Source of the DNA: Shewanella mangrovi
GTDB lineage: Bacteria > Pseudomonadota > Gammaproteobacteria > Enterobacterales > Shewanellaceae
Direction: 5' to 3'
Length of the DNA stretch: 64,000 nucleotides
NCBI RefSeq assembly: GCF_000753795.1
Contig: NZ_JPEO01000004.1
Coordinates: 124,001 to 188,000 of the forward strand
Part shown: piece after piece, positions 19,805 to 30,244 of the stretch
Position numbering within the stretch: position 1 is the first letter of the stretch
How the letters are laid out: each line of letters begins with the position of its first letter
Program-made: the position numbers and the translations under genes
Notes under the pieces: generated by a model
Told to the model about the DNA's origin: nothing
Database searches by the model: none
Seen by the model: only the letters and a program-made list of their open reading frames with translations

Positions 19805-21247
19805 TTAGCCAATCTCAGTTTCGTCCGGCATATCTACCAGTTCTGCCCACATATCGTGTTCATCTGAGTGAGTAATCACGGCTCGCACTAAATTTCCCGG
19901 CGCTAACTCAGTTTCACCATTAATAAACACCATGCCATCAATCTCAGGTGCATCCGCGTAGCAACGGCCAATAGCGCCTTCTTCGTCGACGTCATCAATC
20001 AGGACATCCAGTTCGCGGCCCACTAAGCGCGCTAAACGTTCAGCACTGATCTCTGCTTGGACTTCCATAAAGCGCATATAGCGATCTTCTTTTACCTCTT
20101 CGCTGATCATCGCTTCACCCAGTGAGTTGGCAGCAGCGCCTTCCACTTCCGAGTACTTAAAGCAACCAACGCGATCCAGACGTGCTTCTTTGAGGAAGTC
20201 GAGCAGGATTTGGAAGTCTTCTTCGGTTTCACCCGGGAAACCGACGATAAAGGTAGAACGGATCACTAAGTCCGGGCAGATTTCACGCCATTTACGGATC
20301 GACTCTAGCTGACGGTCAATACGGCCTGGGCGTTTCATCAATTTGAGCACCCGTGGGCTGGCATGCTGCAGCGGCAGATCCAGATAAGGTAACACTAAAC
20401 CTTCTGCCATCAGCGGGATTAACTCATCTACCCAAGGGTATGGATAAACGTAGTGTAAGCGCACCCACGCGCCCATTTGTCCCAGATGGCGAGCGAGTTC
20501 AGTGATATTTTGTTTCACTGGCATGCCGTTCCAAAAACCGGTGCGGCCACCTTGGTCTTTGCCATAAGCTGAGGTGTCCTGGCTCACGACCAAAATTTCT
20601 TGAACGCCGCTTTCCACCAGACGCTTAGCTTCATCTAACACGCTACCCACTTCACGGCTGTCGAGATCGCCGCGCAATGATGGAATGATGCAGAAGGTAC
20701 AGCGGTTATCACAACCCTCAGAAATCTTCAGATAGGCGTAATGCTTGGGCGTTAATTTCACGCCAGTTTGCGGTACCAGTGAAGTGAATGGATCATGGTC
20801 TGGCTTTGGCACATATTTGTGTACGTGCTCAAGCACCGCTTCATAGCTGTGCGGACCGGTGATTTCCAGTACGTCAGGGTGCACTTCGCGGATTTGGTTT
20901 TCCTTCGCACCTAAACAGCCAGTCACTAACACTTTACCGTTTTCTTCCAGCGCTTCACGGATAGCGTCTAATGATTCTTCAACTGCTGCGTCGATAAAAC
21001 CGCAGGTATTTACAATCACTAAATCGGCATCGTTATAGGTGTTTGTCACCTCATAACCATCAATACGCAGTTGCGTCAGAATGCGTTCTGAATCCACTAA
21101 ATTCTTTGGACAACCAAGGCTGACAAAACCGATACGGTTACCATTGGTCACAGTGTCTGCAGTACCAGAGGTTTGCGCGAGGGTTTTCTGCGCTGTTTCC
21201 AGCGTGGTGGTCTGTTTTGGGTCAAAAGTCTCGACTGAATTTTTCAA
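19805..21247 (-). CDS. rimO: Ribosomal protein S12 methylthiotransferase RimO
   Basis: RimO is a radical-SAM enzyme that adds a methylthio group to Asp88 of ribosomal protein S12, using a second iron-sulfur cluster. The 480 residues contain the UPF0004 N-terminal domain starting [15 protein letters not shown], the radical-SAM triad C179-C183-C186 (CDNRCTFC) and a C-terminal TRAM domain. The start codon appears to be TTG at 21247: there is an in-frame TAG shortly upstream, no ATG or GTG near, and the N-terminal [13 protein letters not shown] resembles other Shewanella RimO proteins. It is convergent with arfA, an apt neighbour since both act on the ribosome. Confidence 0.96.
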   Translation of the reverse strand: MKNSVETFDPKQTTTLETAQKTLAQTSGTADTVTNGNRIGFVSLGCPKNLVDSERILTQLRIDGYEVTNTYNDADLVIVNTCGFIDAAVEESLDAIREALEENGKVLVTGCLGAKENQIREVHPDVLEITGPHSYEAVLEHVHKYVPKPDHDPFTSLVPQTGVKLTPKHYAYLKISEGCDNRCTFCIIPSLRGDLDSREVGSVLDEAKRLVESGVQEILVVSQDTSAYGKDQGGRTGFWNGMPVKQNITELARHLGQMGAWVRLHYVYPYPWVDELIPLMAEGLVLPYLDLPLQHASPRVLKLMKRPGRIDRQLESIRKWREICPDLVIRSTFIVGFPGETEEDFQILLDFLKEARLDRVGCFKYSEVEGAAANSLGEAMISEEVKEDRYMRFMEVQAEISAERLARLVGRELDVLIDDVDEEGAIGRCYADAPEIDGMVFINGETELAPGNLVRAVITHSDEHDMWAELVDMPDETEIG

Positions 21248-21452
21248 GATAGGCGTTCCGCGATGCTATTAATTGGCTGAGCCAATGGCCCAGAAAAATA
21301 AGGCGGCGATTATACCGCAGCCAGTTAAAAGGTACAGCGTGAGTGCTTAAAAATCATCCTGAAGCGCGACTGAACAAAAGCTGAGTAACACTTGCCAAAT
21401 TGACGACCTTCTCCTAGCGTAAACCAAGTCATAATGGTTCAAGGAACATTGC

Positions 21453-22154
21453 ATGAAATTGAATGGTGTAAAAGTAGCGTTAATCTGTGGTTTACCGACA
21501 TTGTTTAGCGCCTATGCCAGCGTTGCGGCCGATATTCCCTTGTTAGAAACCGTAGGCGTCAGCCAAATTGAAGCTGAGCCGGATCTGGCCGAAGTCACTG
21601 TTGCCGTAGTCGCTAAAGGCGATAGTGCTTCAGCTGCCAAGCAACAGGCGGATAAAGCGGTGTCGTTGTTTGTTGAGCGTCTGCTTAAGTCTGGTGTCGC
21701 TAAGCAGGATATTAGCAGCGCCAATCTCAATCTGGCTCCAGAGTATCGTTACCCTAAAGATGAACAACCGGTATTGGTCGGTTATCGTGCCAGCCGTGAT
21801 GTGACTTTACAGCTCAAGTTGCCACAGCTAAATGAAGTGCTTGATAAAGCGTTAGCCGAAGGACTTAACAGCGTGCGCCAGATTAACCTGAAATCGAGCA
21901 AAGAGACGCAGTTACGCCTACAAGCCCGAGATGCTGCGATTGCAGATGCTAAACAGAAAGCCAAAGCCTTGGCAAAAGGCTTTGATAGCAAGCTTGATGG
22001 TGTATGGTCGATTCGCTACTTCGAGCAAACACCTGTGGCGCAGCTAAGATTTAGTACGGCGGAGATGAAGCAAGCATCGAGCGATCAGAGTTACCAATAT
22101 GGTACGGTTAAGTTCAATGATCGCGTCGAAGTCAGCTATAAACTGAAACCGTAA
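21453..22154 (+). CDS. Periplasmic SIMPL-domain (DUF541) protein
   Basis: A 233-residue exported protein. A signal peptide of about 25 residues (ending YASVAA) precedes a SIMPL/DUF541 domain, as in E. coli YggE and the BP26 antigen. Typical segments are VTVAVVAKGDSASAAKQQAD and the C-terminal VKFNDRVEVSYKL. YggE-type proteins form periplasmic ring oligomers and have been linked to oxidative stress; the role here is unknown. The ATG follows a CAAGGAA ribosome-binding site, and its stop codon abuts the stop of the convergent GNAT gene. Confidence 0.88.
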   Translation: MKLNGVKVALICGLPTLFSAYASVAADIPLLETVGVSQIEAEPDLAEVTVAVVAKGDSASAAKQQADKAVSLFVERLLKSGVAKQDISSANLNLAPEYRYPKDEQPVLVGYRASRDVTLQLKLPQLNEVLDKALAEGLNSVRQINLKSSKETQLRLQARDAAIADAKQKAKALAKGFDSKLDGVWSIRYFEQTPVAQLRFSTAEMKQASSDQSYQYGTVKFNDRVEVSYKLKP

Positions 22155-22676
22155 TCAGCCATCAATCGGTTGTGAGGGGGGTGGCAGAATACGCTGGTAA
22201 AACGCTAGGTCCAGCCAACGCCCGAATTTAAATGCGACTTGTGGCAGGGTGCCAGTATGTTGAAAACCGAGGCTTTCATGCAACTTGATACTGGCTTGGT
22301 TGCTGGCATCAATAGCACCCACCATCACATGTAGTTGTTGTGCAATAGCCCGCTCAATTAAGACTTGCATCAGTGCGTTGGCCACCCCTTGTCCACGGTG
22401 TTCACTCGCGACGTACACTGAGTGTTCCACCGAATATTTGTTGGCCGGATAACCGCGAAAGGGACCATAACTGGCAAACCCCATCAGCTCCCCCGCACTA
22501 TTTTCCATGCCGATAACTGGAAACTGTTGCTCAGCTTTGCTGGCAAACCATTGTGCAATACGCGCCTCATCCCTTGGTTGGTATTCATAAAGCGCGGTTG
22601 TGTTAGCAATGGCATCGTTGAAAATCGTCAGAATGGCCTGTCCATGTCGGCTCGGACTGCAGTCAATAATTTGCAT
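22155..22676 (-). CDS. GNAT N-acetyltransferase (phosphinothricin-acetyltransferase-like)
   Basis: A 173-residue acetyl-CoA-dependent N-acetyltransferase of the COG1247 type. The acetyl-CoA loop EHRGQGVANALMQ is followed by VGAIDASNQASIKLHESLGFQHTG, the family's C-terminal signature. An early VAFKFGRWLDLAFYQ-type end is also standard. Relatives acetylate phosphinothricin, methionine sulfoximine or similar small molecules; the true substrate is unknown. The gene is convergent and exactly adjacent to the SIMPL-domain gene. Confidence 0.85.
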   Translation of the reverse strand: MQIIDCSPSRHGQAILTIFNDAIANTTALYEYQPRDEARIAQWFASKAEQQFPVIGMENSAGELMGFASYGPFRGYPANKYSVEHSVYVASEHRGQGVANALMQVLIERAIAQQLHVMVGAIDASNQASIKLHESLGFQHTGTLPQVAFKFGRWLDLAFYQRILPPPSQPIDG

Positions 22677-22728
22677 GGGGGAAACAGCAACAAAAGGTTA
22701 ATTAACCCCAGTATGCCACACTAATTTG

Positions 22729-24261
22729 TTAGAGCGAATGCACGTTTGGTGGTGAGCTATCGTCGGTGTCATTTGCGGCAATGATCTTATCCCTGCCCAG
22801 TTTTTTTGCTTCGAGCAGCAGGCAATCAGCACGCTCAAACGCCTTCAAAACGGTATCTTCAGCCGCAATTTCAGTTACGCCCGCGCTGCACTTTAACTGG
22901 ATGTCCAGATGTTCTAACTTCAGCGCTTGTACTTTTTTGCGCATGACTTGCAGCAGTTGCTGTGCTTGCTGCAAATCGTAGCCGGGCAATAGCAGCATAA
23001 ATTCATCACCGCCAAAGCGACCAAACAGATCGGCCGGTCCTAACTGGGCCATTACTGTTTGGCTTAACTGTTTCAGCGCAATATCACCCACCGTATGGCC
23101 ATAGGTATCATTGATATTTTTGAAGTGATCAATATCAAACACCACCAAGCAGATAGGTTGTTGATAATAACGTGCGCGTTGTAGCTCGCGATTGGCAGAT
23201 TGAAAAAAATACTGTCTGGCAAGCACTTTGGTCAACGCATCTTTGCGGGTAATTTCTTGCAGACGTTCGTTATTGGATGCTAATACCGGAATGAGCAACC
23301 CAAAGTAGGTACTAGCGGCTAACACGCTGATAGAAAACTGATAAATCAGCGCATCATCGCCTAAGCTCAACAGTTTAACTAAGATCGCAGTCACACAGCT
23401 AAGCAGCGCGATACTGATTGCACTACGTAGTGGCGTTTCGGTATAGACAATCCACATCTGGACCACACCAATAAAGAAGATGCCGAAGGCGAGCTCCCGC
23501 ACCTGAAAATGTGCGGCGGAAAACATGATGATACTGGATAACAATGCGGCGAAACTGAGTTTGCCAATAAAGGGCCACAAAGGGCCTGGCGACTGACGTA
23601 GGCCGATTTCACTGAGCCAAATACCACTATTGGGGAAAATGCGACTGATTAAGCCAATCGACAGCGGTGTGAGCACCATAATGCCAATCAGGTCGCCAAT
23701 CCATAATGGTAGCCACAGGAAACTGGCATCTTCGTTAGCGGAGATAGCACCGCCCAGCATCAAGGAAATTTGAATGCAGTAACTGGCGCTCAACGAAGCT
23801 AAGGGGCCGATAATCAGAAAGGCCAACATCAACCGTGGTAGCTTCTGTTCATCGTTGTGAATGAACACTCTCAGTAAACTTGCGCTGGCGTAGTAAGGCA
23901 GCATATGCGCTAAGGAAAATAGACTCCCGATGGTTAATAGCTGCGACGCTGTCATGTCCGTTTGGTAGAGATAACCTTCCCAAAAGGTGACCAGTACACA
24001 ACTGATTGCAATACTGGGAATAGCCCTTAATCCGAGCAATAGAAAGGCGGCAAAACTCGCGCCTGCCGGGGGAAACCAGATGCTGGCATGTGGCGCATAT
24101 TCCATCAACGCAGCAACACGCCAAAGTACCAGCCACAAAATAATCAGTAGCAAATCACTTAGCATTGGCACCCGCATGAGTTGGCGACTAAACCACAACG
24201 GAATGCTTAGTTTATTCAACGTGTTATCTTGAGGTGCTAATTCTGGCAAGTTGCCTCTCAA
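22729..24261 (-). CDS. MASE1-domain GGDEF diguanylate cyclase
   Basis: A membrane sensor that probably makes cyclic di-GMP. The 510 residues begin with a MASE1 integral-membrane sensor domain of about eight helices (conserved HASIWFPPAGASFAAFLLLG) and end with a GGDEF domain (residues about 335-495). The active-site motif is intact as GGDEF at about 418-422, with FDIDHFKNINDTYGH upstream. The translation start is uncertain: 24261 is a TTG, and the first ATG is at 24177, just before the first helix. Neither has a convincing ribosome-binding site. No EAL domain and no obvious RxxD inhibitory site were seen. Confidence 0.88.
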   Translation of the reverse strand: MRGNLPELAPQDNTLNKLSIPLWFSRQLMRVPMLSDLLLIILWLVLWRVAALMEYAPHASIWFPPAGASFAAFLLLGLRAIPSIAISCVLVTFWEGYLYQTDMTASQLLTIGSLFSLAHMLPYYASASLLRVFIHNDEQKLPRLMLAFLIIGPLASLSASYCIQISLMLGGAISANEDASFLWLPLWIGDLIGIMVLTPLSIGLISRIFPNSGIWLSEIGLRQSPGPLWPFIGKLSFAALLSSIIMFSAAHFQVRELAFGIFFIGVVQMWIVYTETPLRSAISIALLSCVTAILVKLLSLGDDALIYQFSISVLAASTYFGLLIPVLASNNERLQEITRKDALTKVLARQYFFQSANRELQRARYYQQPICLVVFDIDHFKNINDTYGHTVGDIALKQLSQTVMAQLGPADLFGRFGGDEFMLLLPGYDLQQAQQLLQVMRKKVQALKLEHLDIQLKCSAGVTEIAAEDTVLKAFERADCLLLEAKKLGRDKIIAANDTDDSSPPNVHSL

Positions 24262-24460
24262 ATTCCCGCTAGGCGGAGAATCGTTATGGATATGTTATGG
24301 TAACCAACCTAATGCTTGATTTTAGTCTGACAGCGCTCAATTTTGCTAGCTAAAACCCAGATTATTCGACTATTCCACAAGGTGTTTGGTGATAATTTCG
24401 CTGGTTTTTGCATGCTTCAACAGGCTAATAAACAGATAAAAAATGACAAGGGTGAGCACA

Positions 24461-24976
24461 ATGCAGCTGATTGAACCAAATGTGCAGTTAAAAGCGGCGT
24501 TTAATCGTTTTTATCAAGATTTCTTGCGCTGGGAGCCCGCTAACGCAGGTTATTATGCGAAAGGGAGTGACGACTTCAGCGGTTATATTCAGCAGTTAGC
24601 CGCCGAGGCTAAAGGTGAACGGCTGCAGCCAGAGCAGGTGCCATGTAACCATTATTGGTTGGTAGACCAGGAAAATATTGTTGGTGCTATTCGACTGCGA
24701 CATCACATAGATACACCTTACCTGAACTGGGAAGGCGGCCATATTGGCTATGACGTCGCGCCTTCGCAGCGAAACCAAGGCTATGCCACCGCTATGTTGC
24801 GTTTGGTGCTTGAGCAGGCAAAAGTGAAGGGTTTTGAACGCGTGTTGCTGGTGGCCGAGGAGCGTAATACCGCATCCTGTAAAGTCATAGAAGCCAATGG
24901 TGGCAAGCTCGAAGCTGTGATTGTTGGGCGTGATGATCCGGAACCGCTGGTCCGTTATTGGATTTCGTTGATCTAA
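24461..24976 (+). CDS. GNAT N-acetyltransferase (COG3981 type)
   Basis: A 171-residue predicted acetyltransferase. The start at 24461 follows an AAGGGTGAG ribosome-binding site, so I prefer it to the upstream in-frame ATG at 24443. The acetyl-CoA loop APSQRNQGYATAML is clear, preceded by GGHIGYDV and followed by NTASCKVIEANGG. The substrate is unknown. It is flanked by divergent signalling genes and followed by a long hairpin terminator. Confidence 0.85.
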   Translation: MQLIEPNVQLKAAFNRFYQDFLRWEPANAGYYAKGSDDFSGYIQQLAAEAKGERLQPEQVPCNHYWLVDQENIVGAIRLRHHIDTPYLNWEGGHIGYDVAPSQRNQGYATAMLRLVLEQAKVKGFERVLLVAEERNTASCKVIEANGGKLEAVIVGRDDPEPLVRYWISLI

Positions 24977-24979
24977 TCA

Positions 24980-25015
24980 AATCCGCATCGCAACACGCAG
25001 TTGGCGATGCGGATT
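24980..25015. terminator. Stem-loop between convergent GNAT and chemoreceptor genes
   Basis: A perfect 12-bp inverted repeat (AATCCGCATCGC / GCGATGCGGATT) with a 12-base loop lies between two convergent stop codons. The T tracts on both sides are weak, so termination is inferred from position and stem strength. Confidence 0.6.
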
Positions 25016-25024
25016 TACCTCCTG

Positions 25025-27184
25025 TTAGTTCACTCTAAAGCGGGCCACTAACTCTTTGAGTTGAGTGGATTGCCGCAGCAACTCTCCAGCAGATTCGTTA
25101 CAGGCGTTAGCGTTTTCACTATTGCGCTGTGTCACGCCATCGACCTGATTCAGACCCGCAGTGGTTTCATTGATACCTTGTACCTGTTCTTCTGACGCCA
25201 CGGCAATATTGGCGACTAATGCCGACACCTCTTCGGTTGAGGCGCGAATTTGTGTCAGCGCTTCAGCGGTGCGCTGTGAAATCGCAATTCCCGACTGAGT
25301 ATTACTCGAGCTTTCATCAATCAACTTGGCGGCATCACTGGCCGCATCAGCACTGCGTTGTGCTAACTGTCTGACTTCGTCGGCTACCACCGCAAAGCCG
25401 CGGCCAGCATCACCAGCACGTGCGGCTTCAATCGCGGCGTTCAAGGCCAGCAGATTGGTTTGTGACGTGATTTCATCAATTGCATTAATAATCTGATGAA
25501 TGCGTTCTCCAGAATCATGGATTGCCTTCATGGCTGCCACCATCTCTTCCATATGGCTGGCGCCTTTTTCGGCGGCAGCTCGTGACTCATTGGAGAAACG
25601 GTTGGCTTTGTCGGCGTTCTCTGCGTTGGCCGATGTTTGGCTGGATATCTCCACCATGGCCGCGCCCATCTGGGTAATCGAGGAGGCCGACTGCATAGCG
25701 CCGTCAGACAAAACTTCACTCAGGTTAGACACTTGGGTGGAGTTATCGGCGATACTGTCGGAGGTTTGCTGAATCTGTCGCACCAGTTGGCTAAGATGCG
25801 CCACCATCTCTCGCAACGCTTGTCCCAATTGATCGCTGCTGGAGGCCAGTTCAACATTGACGGTGAGATCGCCTTCACTGATACGTTTCGCGAGCGCCGC
25901 ACGGTCATTCAAACTGCTGCACATTTCGTTGAGTGCTTCTGCTAACTGGCCCACTTCATCGCCGGACTGGTGCTGCATACGTTTGGAGAAATCGCCCAGA
26001 CGAATGGTACGGGCAACATTGGCTGCCTCGCGAATTGGGCGGGCGATAGTGCCTGCAGAAAGCCACAACGCAATTAACGCGGCAATCGTCACGGCGATAC
26101 CAACGGCGAACTGCCAGACGACCGCGCTACGACCATTTTCGGCTAACTCATTGCCGAGCGCCATCGCCTCGGCTAACACTTCGGCTTTCGGCACATCAAT
26201 CATAATCGCCCAAGGCTTACCGGTTTTGCCCATAATAATCGGCGCGACGACTTTCATTGTTTGTGTCTGCTTGTCGTCATTCAATACCGCTTTACCCTGC
26301 TGAATGCGTTCAATGGCTTGCTGTGCGGCATCATTACCCAGTACCTGCGCAAGTGGTTGACCAATCTTGTCGGGTTGCTGACTACTGGCGACCACTAATC
26401 CTTGATAGCTGACGATAGTGACTTCTGAAGTGCCGTTGTATAACTCTTTTTGGAGTTTGGTGGTCAGTTGCTGCACAAAGTTGAGGTCGTAATCGACACC
26501 CACCACACCATAAAATTCGCCGTTTTCGACAATCGGCGAGGAGATGGTTGCCAGCCATACCTGCTTCCCCTGCACAACGTAAGGAATCGGGTCTAACACA
26601 CTTGGTTGTAAGGTTGCCTTAGGGCCGCTATACCAGCCGCCTTTCAGCACCCCATTGGGATGTTTGGCGTCGGTGTCGTATTCCACCAAGGCTTGCACAG
26701 CGATATTACCGGCAGCATTACGTGTCCAGTAAGGGGTAAAGCGTCCAGTTTCAGTATGGCTACCGTCAGTGCCGCCAGTAAAATCGGCATCGCGCCCATC
26801 GAGCGCATTGGGCTCCCAGCAGGAATACGTCCCGTTGAGATCTTTATACTGAGTCAACACGTTGTAGAGGATATGGTTAACTTCATCGCGGCTCATATCC
26901 ACGTGGCGCGCATTGGAATGGACTAAATCAAAGCTGCTGGCGAGGGTTTGGGTGATATCCAGTGCGTGTTCAAATTCGGTGGCAATAATTCCCGCACGTT
27001 CTTGTGCAAGTGTAAGCAGGCTGTCGCTGGCTTGTTTTTCAACCAAGGTACCGACGCGGTCAGAGACTAATTGTTCATTTTGGTTGGCACTGTAGAGCGC
27101 ATAGCCAATGAGTGTTACTGCTGAAATTAGAAGGCATATCCCTGCCACAGCGGCAATTTTCCCTTGAATTGATGCAATTTTCAT
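25025..27184 (-). CDS. Methyl-accepting chemotaxis protein with dCache sensor
   Basis: A 719-residue chemoreceptor. The ATG at 27184 has an AAGGA ribosome-binding site; the in-frame codon 18 bases upstream does not. Order of parts: membrane helix 1 (about 9-30), periplasmic double-Cache domain with the typical [19 protein letters not shown] and [11 protein letters not shown], membrane helix 2 (about 360-380), HAMP, then the cytoplasmic signalling hairpin whose tip reads [20 protein letters not shown]. There is no C-terminal CheR-docking pentapeptide; the protein ends LVARFRVN. dCache_1 receptors often bind amino acids or other small carboxylates, but the ligand cannot be told from here. Confidence 0.94.
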   Translation of the reverse strand: MKIASIQGKIAAVAGICLLISAVTLIGYALYSANQNEQLVSDRVGTLVEKQASDSLLTLAQERAGIIATEFEHALDITQTLASSFDLVHSNARHVDMSRDEVNHILYNVLTQYKDLNGTYSCWEPNALDGRDADFTGGTDGSHTETGRFTPYWTRNAAGNIAVQALVEYDTDAKHPNGVLKGGWYSGPKATLQPSVLDPIPYVVQGKQVWLATISSPIVENGEFYGVVGVDYDLNFVQQLTTKLQKELYNGTSEVTIVSYQGLVVASSQQPDKIGQPLAQVLGNDAAQQAIERIQQGKAVLNDDKQTQTMKVVAPIIMGKTGKPWAIMIDVPKAEVLAEAMALGNELAENGRSAVVWQFAVGIAVTIAALIALWLSAGTIARPIREAANVARTIRLGDFSKRMQHQSGDEVGQLAEALNEMCSSLNDRAALAKRISEGDLTVNVELASSSDQLGQALREMVAHLSQLVRQIQQTSDSIADNSTQVSNLSEVLSDGAMQSASSITQMGAAMVEISSQTSANAENADKANRFSNESRAAAEKGASHMEEMVAAMKAIHDSGERIHQIINAIDEITSQTNLLALNAAIEAARAGDAGRGFAVVADEVRQLAQRSADAASDAAKLIDESSSNTQSGIAISQRTAEALTQIRASTEEVSALVANIAVASEEQVQGINETTAGLNQVDGVTQRNSENANACNESAGELLRQSTQLKELVARFRVN

Positions 27185-27523
27185 TAATGAATTTCCTTGC
27201 ACAAAGTATCTAAGTCGAGGGGGTGTTATGTCTTAAAAAAGTCTGGCTGATTTTGAGTCATTTGCCACTTTCCACTTAAAAAATCTAATAAATTTCTACG
27301 AATTGAGCGGGCTTGGAAGAGGGCTGATGTGGCAACTCATCGCCAATAATGTGGCTTGTTACCTCGGCGTTTTGTGCGTGAGCAAGTAGCTGTCTGCACA
27401 GCGGCCAAGTTATGTCGCACGGTTTAAAAACGACGCATAAGGCAGTTTTTACTTAGAGCAATACGCCAGCTTTGCTATAGTGCGCGTACAGGAAGATATT
27501 ATCTGTTCCGAAGGAATGAGCTT
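27185..27523. other. Intergenic control region between the chemoreceptor gene and pncA
   Basis: This 339-base divergent region holds the promoters of the chemoreceptor (minus) and pncA-pncB (plus). A TATAGT-like -10 element is visible near 27476, about 45 bases before the pncA start. I found no clear NrtR-type palindrome and no RNA gene. Confidence 0.5.
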
Positions 27524-28150
27524 ATGATTGCTTCGTTTGACGTTGATGCTCAGCGTACCTTTACACCACTTTGCCCCAATGAACTACCGGTCAGCGGTGG
27601 TGATGAAATAGCGGCCGAATTGAATGCCCAAGCGGCACTGGCTGATTTCCGTATTGCCTCAAAAGACGCGCATAGCGCTACCGCGAAATGGGTGGTCGAT
27701 GCCCCAGAAAAAATGCTGCAGCCGCTGGACTATGCTGATGCAGATTTAACTTGGGTGCGTCATGCCGAGCCGGGTACCGAAGGCTTTGAATTAATTCCCG
27801 GCTTACCAGCACCTGCCGAGTATGACTTTTTGGTCTACAAAGGTGTGGAAGCCGCAATGCATCCCTATGGTGCTTGCTACCATGATTTGGCGAACCGTAT
27901 CTCCACCGGTGTGATTGAATGGTTGCAGCAAAAAGAGGTGAACACCGTTATTGTCGGTGGGCTAGCGTTAGATTTTTGCGTGAAAACGACCGCATTGCAG
28001 CTGGCTGAAGCGGGTTTCCGTGTGTATCTCAACCTCGCTGCGTGTCGTGCTATCAGCGAAGAGGGCGCACAACAGGCTTGTAACGAGATGCAGGCCGCTG
28101 GGATTATTCTCACTCAAGATGCGGCTGTGTTGTCCGCCATGCTCGGCTAA
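27524..28150 (+). CDS. pncA: Nicotinamidase (isochorismatase-fold)
   Basis: Converts nicotinamide to nicotinate for NAD salvage. The 208 residues show the cysteine-hydrolase triad: Asp in the N-terminal FDVDAQRTF, Lys in FLVYKGVE and Cys in LALDFCVKTTA. The metal-ligand region reads SKDAHSATAKW, which keeps the first Asp and His. The second His common in other nicotinamidases (DWHxxxH) is not evident, so metal binding may differ. The gene sits 11 bases ahead of pncB, the next enzyme in the same pathway, which strongly supports the nicotinamidase call over other isochorismatase-like functions. Confidence 0.88.
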   Translation: MIASFDVDAQRTFTPLCPNELPVSGGDEIAAELNAQAALADFRIASKDAHSATAKWVVDAPEKMLQPLDYADADLTWVRHAEPGTEGFELIPGLPAPAEYDFLVYKGVEAAMHPYGACYHDLANRISTGVIEWLQQKEVNTVIVGGLALDFCVKTTALQLAEAGFRVYLNLAACRAISEEGAQQACNEMQAAGIILTQDAAVLSAMLG

Positions 28151-28161
28151 GGAGAGCCTTT

Positions 28162-29427
28162 ATGTTTCAATCGCTTGCAGTTCAAAGCCTGTTGGACACC
28201 GATTTTTATAAACTCACCATGCAACAGGCTTATCTGCATCAGCAACCCCATACCAAATCCCGTTGGACCTTCCGCTGCCGCAGCAATGAAGATCTAAGTA
28301 TGTATGTTAATCCGCTGCGTGAGCAATTTGATCGCATGGCGGAACTCAGCGCTAGCGATGCGCAGTTGGCACATCTGGCACAGTATCCCTTCTTAAAAAG
28401 CGATTATCTGGAATTTTTGCGACTGTTTCGCTTTAACCCGAAATTTATTGATGTGAGTGCAGAAGACGGCCAGTTGGTGATTGAAGCAAATGGTCCACTA
28501 TTGCACGTATCGCCGATGGAAATTCCGGTATTGGCAACCGTCTCGGAAATTCGCAATCGCTATCGTTATCCTGAGATCGATTGCGACAAAATCTATGCTG
28601 CGACTCAGCAGAAAATTGAAATTCTCGAACGTCTGGGCGACAAAGTGGATTTAAGCGATTTTCTGTTCACGGACTTTGGTACCCGTCGTCGTTTTAGTTT
28701 TAATGCGCAAAAGCAGGTGCTGACACAGTTAAAAGATGCCTTACCGAACCATTTTGCAGGAACGTCTAATCCACATTTGGCGATGGAGCTGAATCTGCGC
28801 TGCCAAGGCACCATGGCGCATGAATGGCTGCAGAGTCACCAGGCGTTGAACTATCGCTTGGTGGATAGCCAGAAAATGGCGTTGGAAAACTGGGTTAAAG
28901 AGTATCGTGGTGACTTAGGCGTGGCGTTAACTGATGTGATTGGGGTGGATGCCTTCTGTCGCGACCTCGACCGCTATCTGGCAAAACTCTACGACGGTTT
29001 CCGCCATGACAGTGGTGACCCCATCGTCTGGGGCGAGAAAATTATTAAACGCCTAGAAGTGCTGGATGTCGATCCGACCTACAAACGTTTAGTGTTCTCC
29101 GATGCGCTCGATTTTGAACGTGCGGTGCATATCTACAAACATTTCCGCGGCCGTATTAATACGTCATTTGGTATCGGCACCTGGCTGATGGGCGATATGT
29201 TTGAAAATGATCCGATCAATATTGTGATGAAGTTGACCAAGCTCAACGGCATGCCAGTGGCGAAAATCTCGGATACGCCAGGCAAAACCATGTGTGATGA
29301 CGAGAACTTCCTACGGTATCTGATGCAGGTATTTCAGGTTGAGGACAGTGCCCAGCAAAAAGTGCTACAGCAGTTTTTTGATCGCGATAAGTTGATTGAT
29401 GATCGCGACCCTGTGTACACAGGTTGA
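28162..29427 (+). CDS. pncB: Nicotinate phosphoribosyltransferase
   Basis: Makes nicotinate mononucleotide from nicotinate and phosphoribosyl pyrophosphate, with ATP hydrolysis, in the Preiss-Handler NAD salvage route. The 421 residues start with the conserved TDFYKLTMQQAYLHQ. They include TDFGTRRRFSF, GTSNPHLAMELNLRCQGTMA, the phosphate-binding FRHDSGDPIVWGEK and TSFGIGTWL. The length is slightly above E. coli PncB (400). It is co-transcribed with pncA (gap 11 bases, with a GGAGAG ribosome-binding site) and followed by a strong terminator. Confidence 0.96.
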   Translation: MFQSLAVQSLLDTDFYKLTMQQAYLHQQPHTKSRWTFRCRSNEDLSMYVNPLREQFDRMAELSASDAQLAHLAQYPFLKSDYLEFLRLFRFNPKFIDVSAEDGQLVIEANGPLLHVSPMEIPVLATVSEIRNRYRYPEIDCDKIYAATQQKIEILERLGDKVDLSDFLFTDFGTRRRFSFNAQKQVLTQLKDALPNHFAGTSNPHLAMELNLRCQGTMAHEWLQSHQALNYRLVDSQKMALENWVKEYRGDLGVALTDVIGVDAFCRDLDRYLAKLYDGFRHDSGDPIVWGEKIIKRLEVLDVDPTYKRLVFSDALDFERAVHIYKHFRGRINTSFGIGTWLMGDMFENDPINIVMKLTKLNGMPVAKISDTPGKTMCDDENFLRYLMQVFQVEDSAQQKVLQQFFDRDKLIDDRDPVYTG

Positions 29428-29444
29428 GCCTAACCTCAGTGACG

Positions 29445-29470
29445 AAAAGCCCGCTTGCAGCGGGCTTTTT
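29445..29470 (+). terminator. Rho-independent terminator after pncB
   Basis: AAAAGCCCGCT-TGC-AGCGGGCTTTTT, a 7-bp GC stem followed by five T residues, 18 bases past the pncB stop. The A run on the other side could also serve fre. Confidence 0.9.
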
Positions 29471-29489
29471 AATGAATAATCACCATGGA

Positions 29490-30188
29490 TTATTTGATAA
29501 AGGCAAAGGCATCACCGTAAAGATGCTGCTCTTCAACACCCATTTCACGGAATAACTCGCGGGCTGCGCCTACCATAGGGAAGCGTCCGGCAATATAGAT
29601 GTCATAGCCGCTGATACTGACAAAGTCTTGTTTGATCTGATCGAGCAAGCGATTCGTGCGCCCGTTCCAGTCGGCAGGTGCTTCTTCCACTACTGGCACA
29701 AAGTGCAACCATGGGTAGGCATCATGCCACTGACGAGCGATGGATTCGTAATACATTGCAGAAGGTGTACGGCAGCCCCAATAGAGCGTGGTTTCCACAT
29801 TCTGCGCTAATGCAATTTGTTGCTCGACAATGCTTTTGATGTATGAAAAGCCTGTACCACCGGCAATCAGGATTCGCGGACGATGGCTTTCATGACGCAG
29901 AAATGCATTCCCTGCGGGCGCTTCAATCAGCACTTCGCCTTGCTCTCGCAGCAACTCAACCACCTGCATCGGATAGCTTTCACTGACCGCAGCGCCAATG
30001 TGCAGCTCCAGCAGTTCGCTTCCCGGTGCCGATGCAATTGAAAATGGACGCTTATCTTTTTCACCCATCACAATGCTGAGATACTGGCCTGCTGCAAACT
30101 CAAACGGGCGCTCTGGGCGCAACGTCACTTGATATACGGCATCATTAAATGGCGCTAGTTGTTCTACTTTGCAGCGAATGCTGTTCAT
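29490..30188 (-). CDS. fre: NAD(P)H-flavin reductase Fre
   Basis: Reduces free flavins (FMN, riboflavin) with NAD(P)H. The 232-residue length equals E. coli Fre. The flavin-binding motif RPFSIASAPGS is near residue 50, the NAD-binding GGTGFSYIKSI near 110, and the C-terminal YIAGRFPMVGAARELF completes the ferredoxin-reductase-like fold. It lies directly downstream of ubiD on the same strand (56-base gap), as in many gammaproteobacteria. UbiD-family enzymes need prenylated FMN, and reduced FMN supplied by Fre is the substrate for that cofactor's synthesis by UbiX. Confidence 0.95.
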   Translation of the reverse strand: MNSIRCKVEQLAPFNDAVYQVTLRPERPFEFAAGQYLSIVMGEKDKRPFSIASAPGSELLELHIGAAVSESYPMQVVELLREQGEVLIEAPAGNAFLRHESHRPRILIAGGTGFSYIKSIVEQQIALAQNVETTLYWGCRTPSAMYYESIARQWHDAYPWLHFVPVVEEAPADWNGRTNRLLDQIKQDFVSISGYDIYIAGRFPMVGAARELFREMGVEEQHLYGDAFAFIK

Positions 30189-30244
30189 GCGGTTTCCTCA
30201 TCAACTCTGTTTGCTGACAACGGTGTTCAGCAACAAACGATAGC

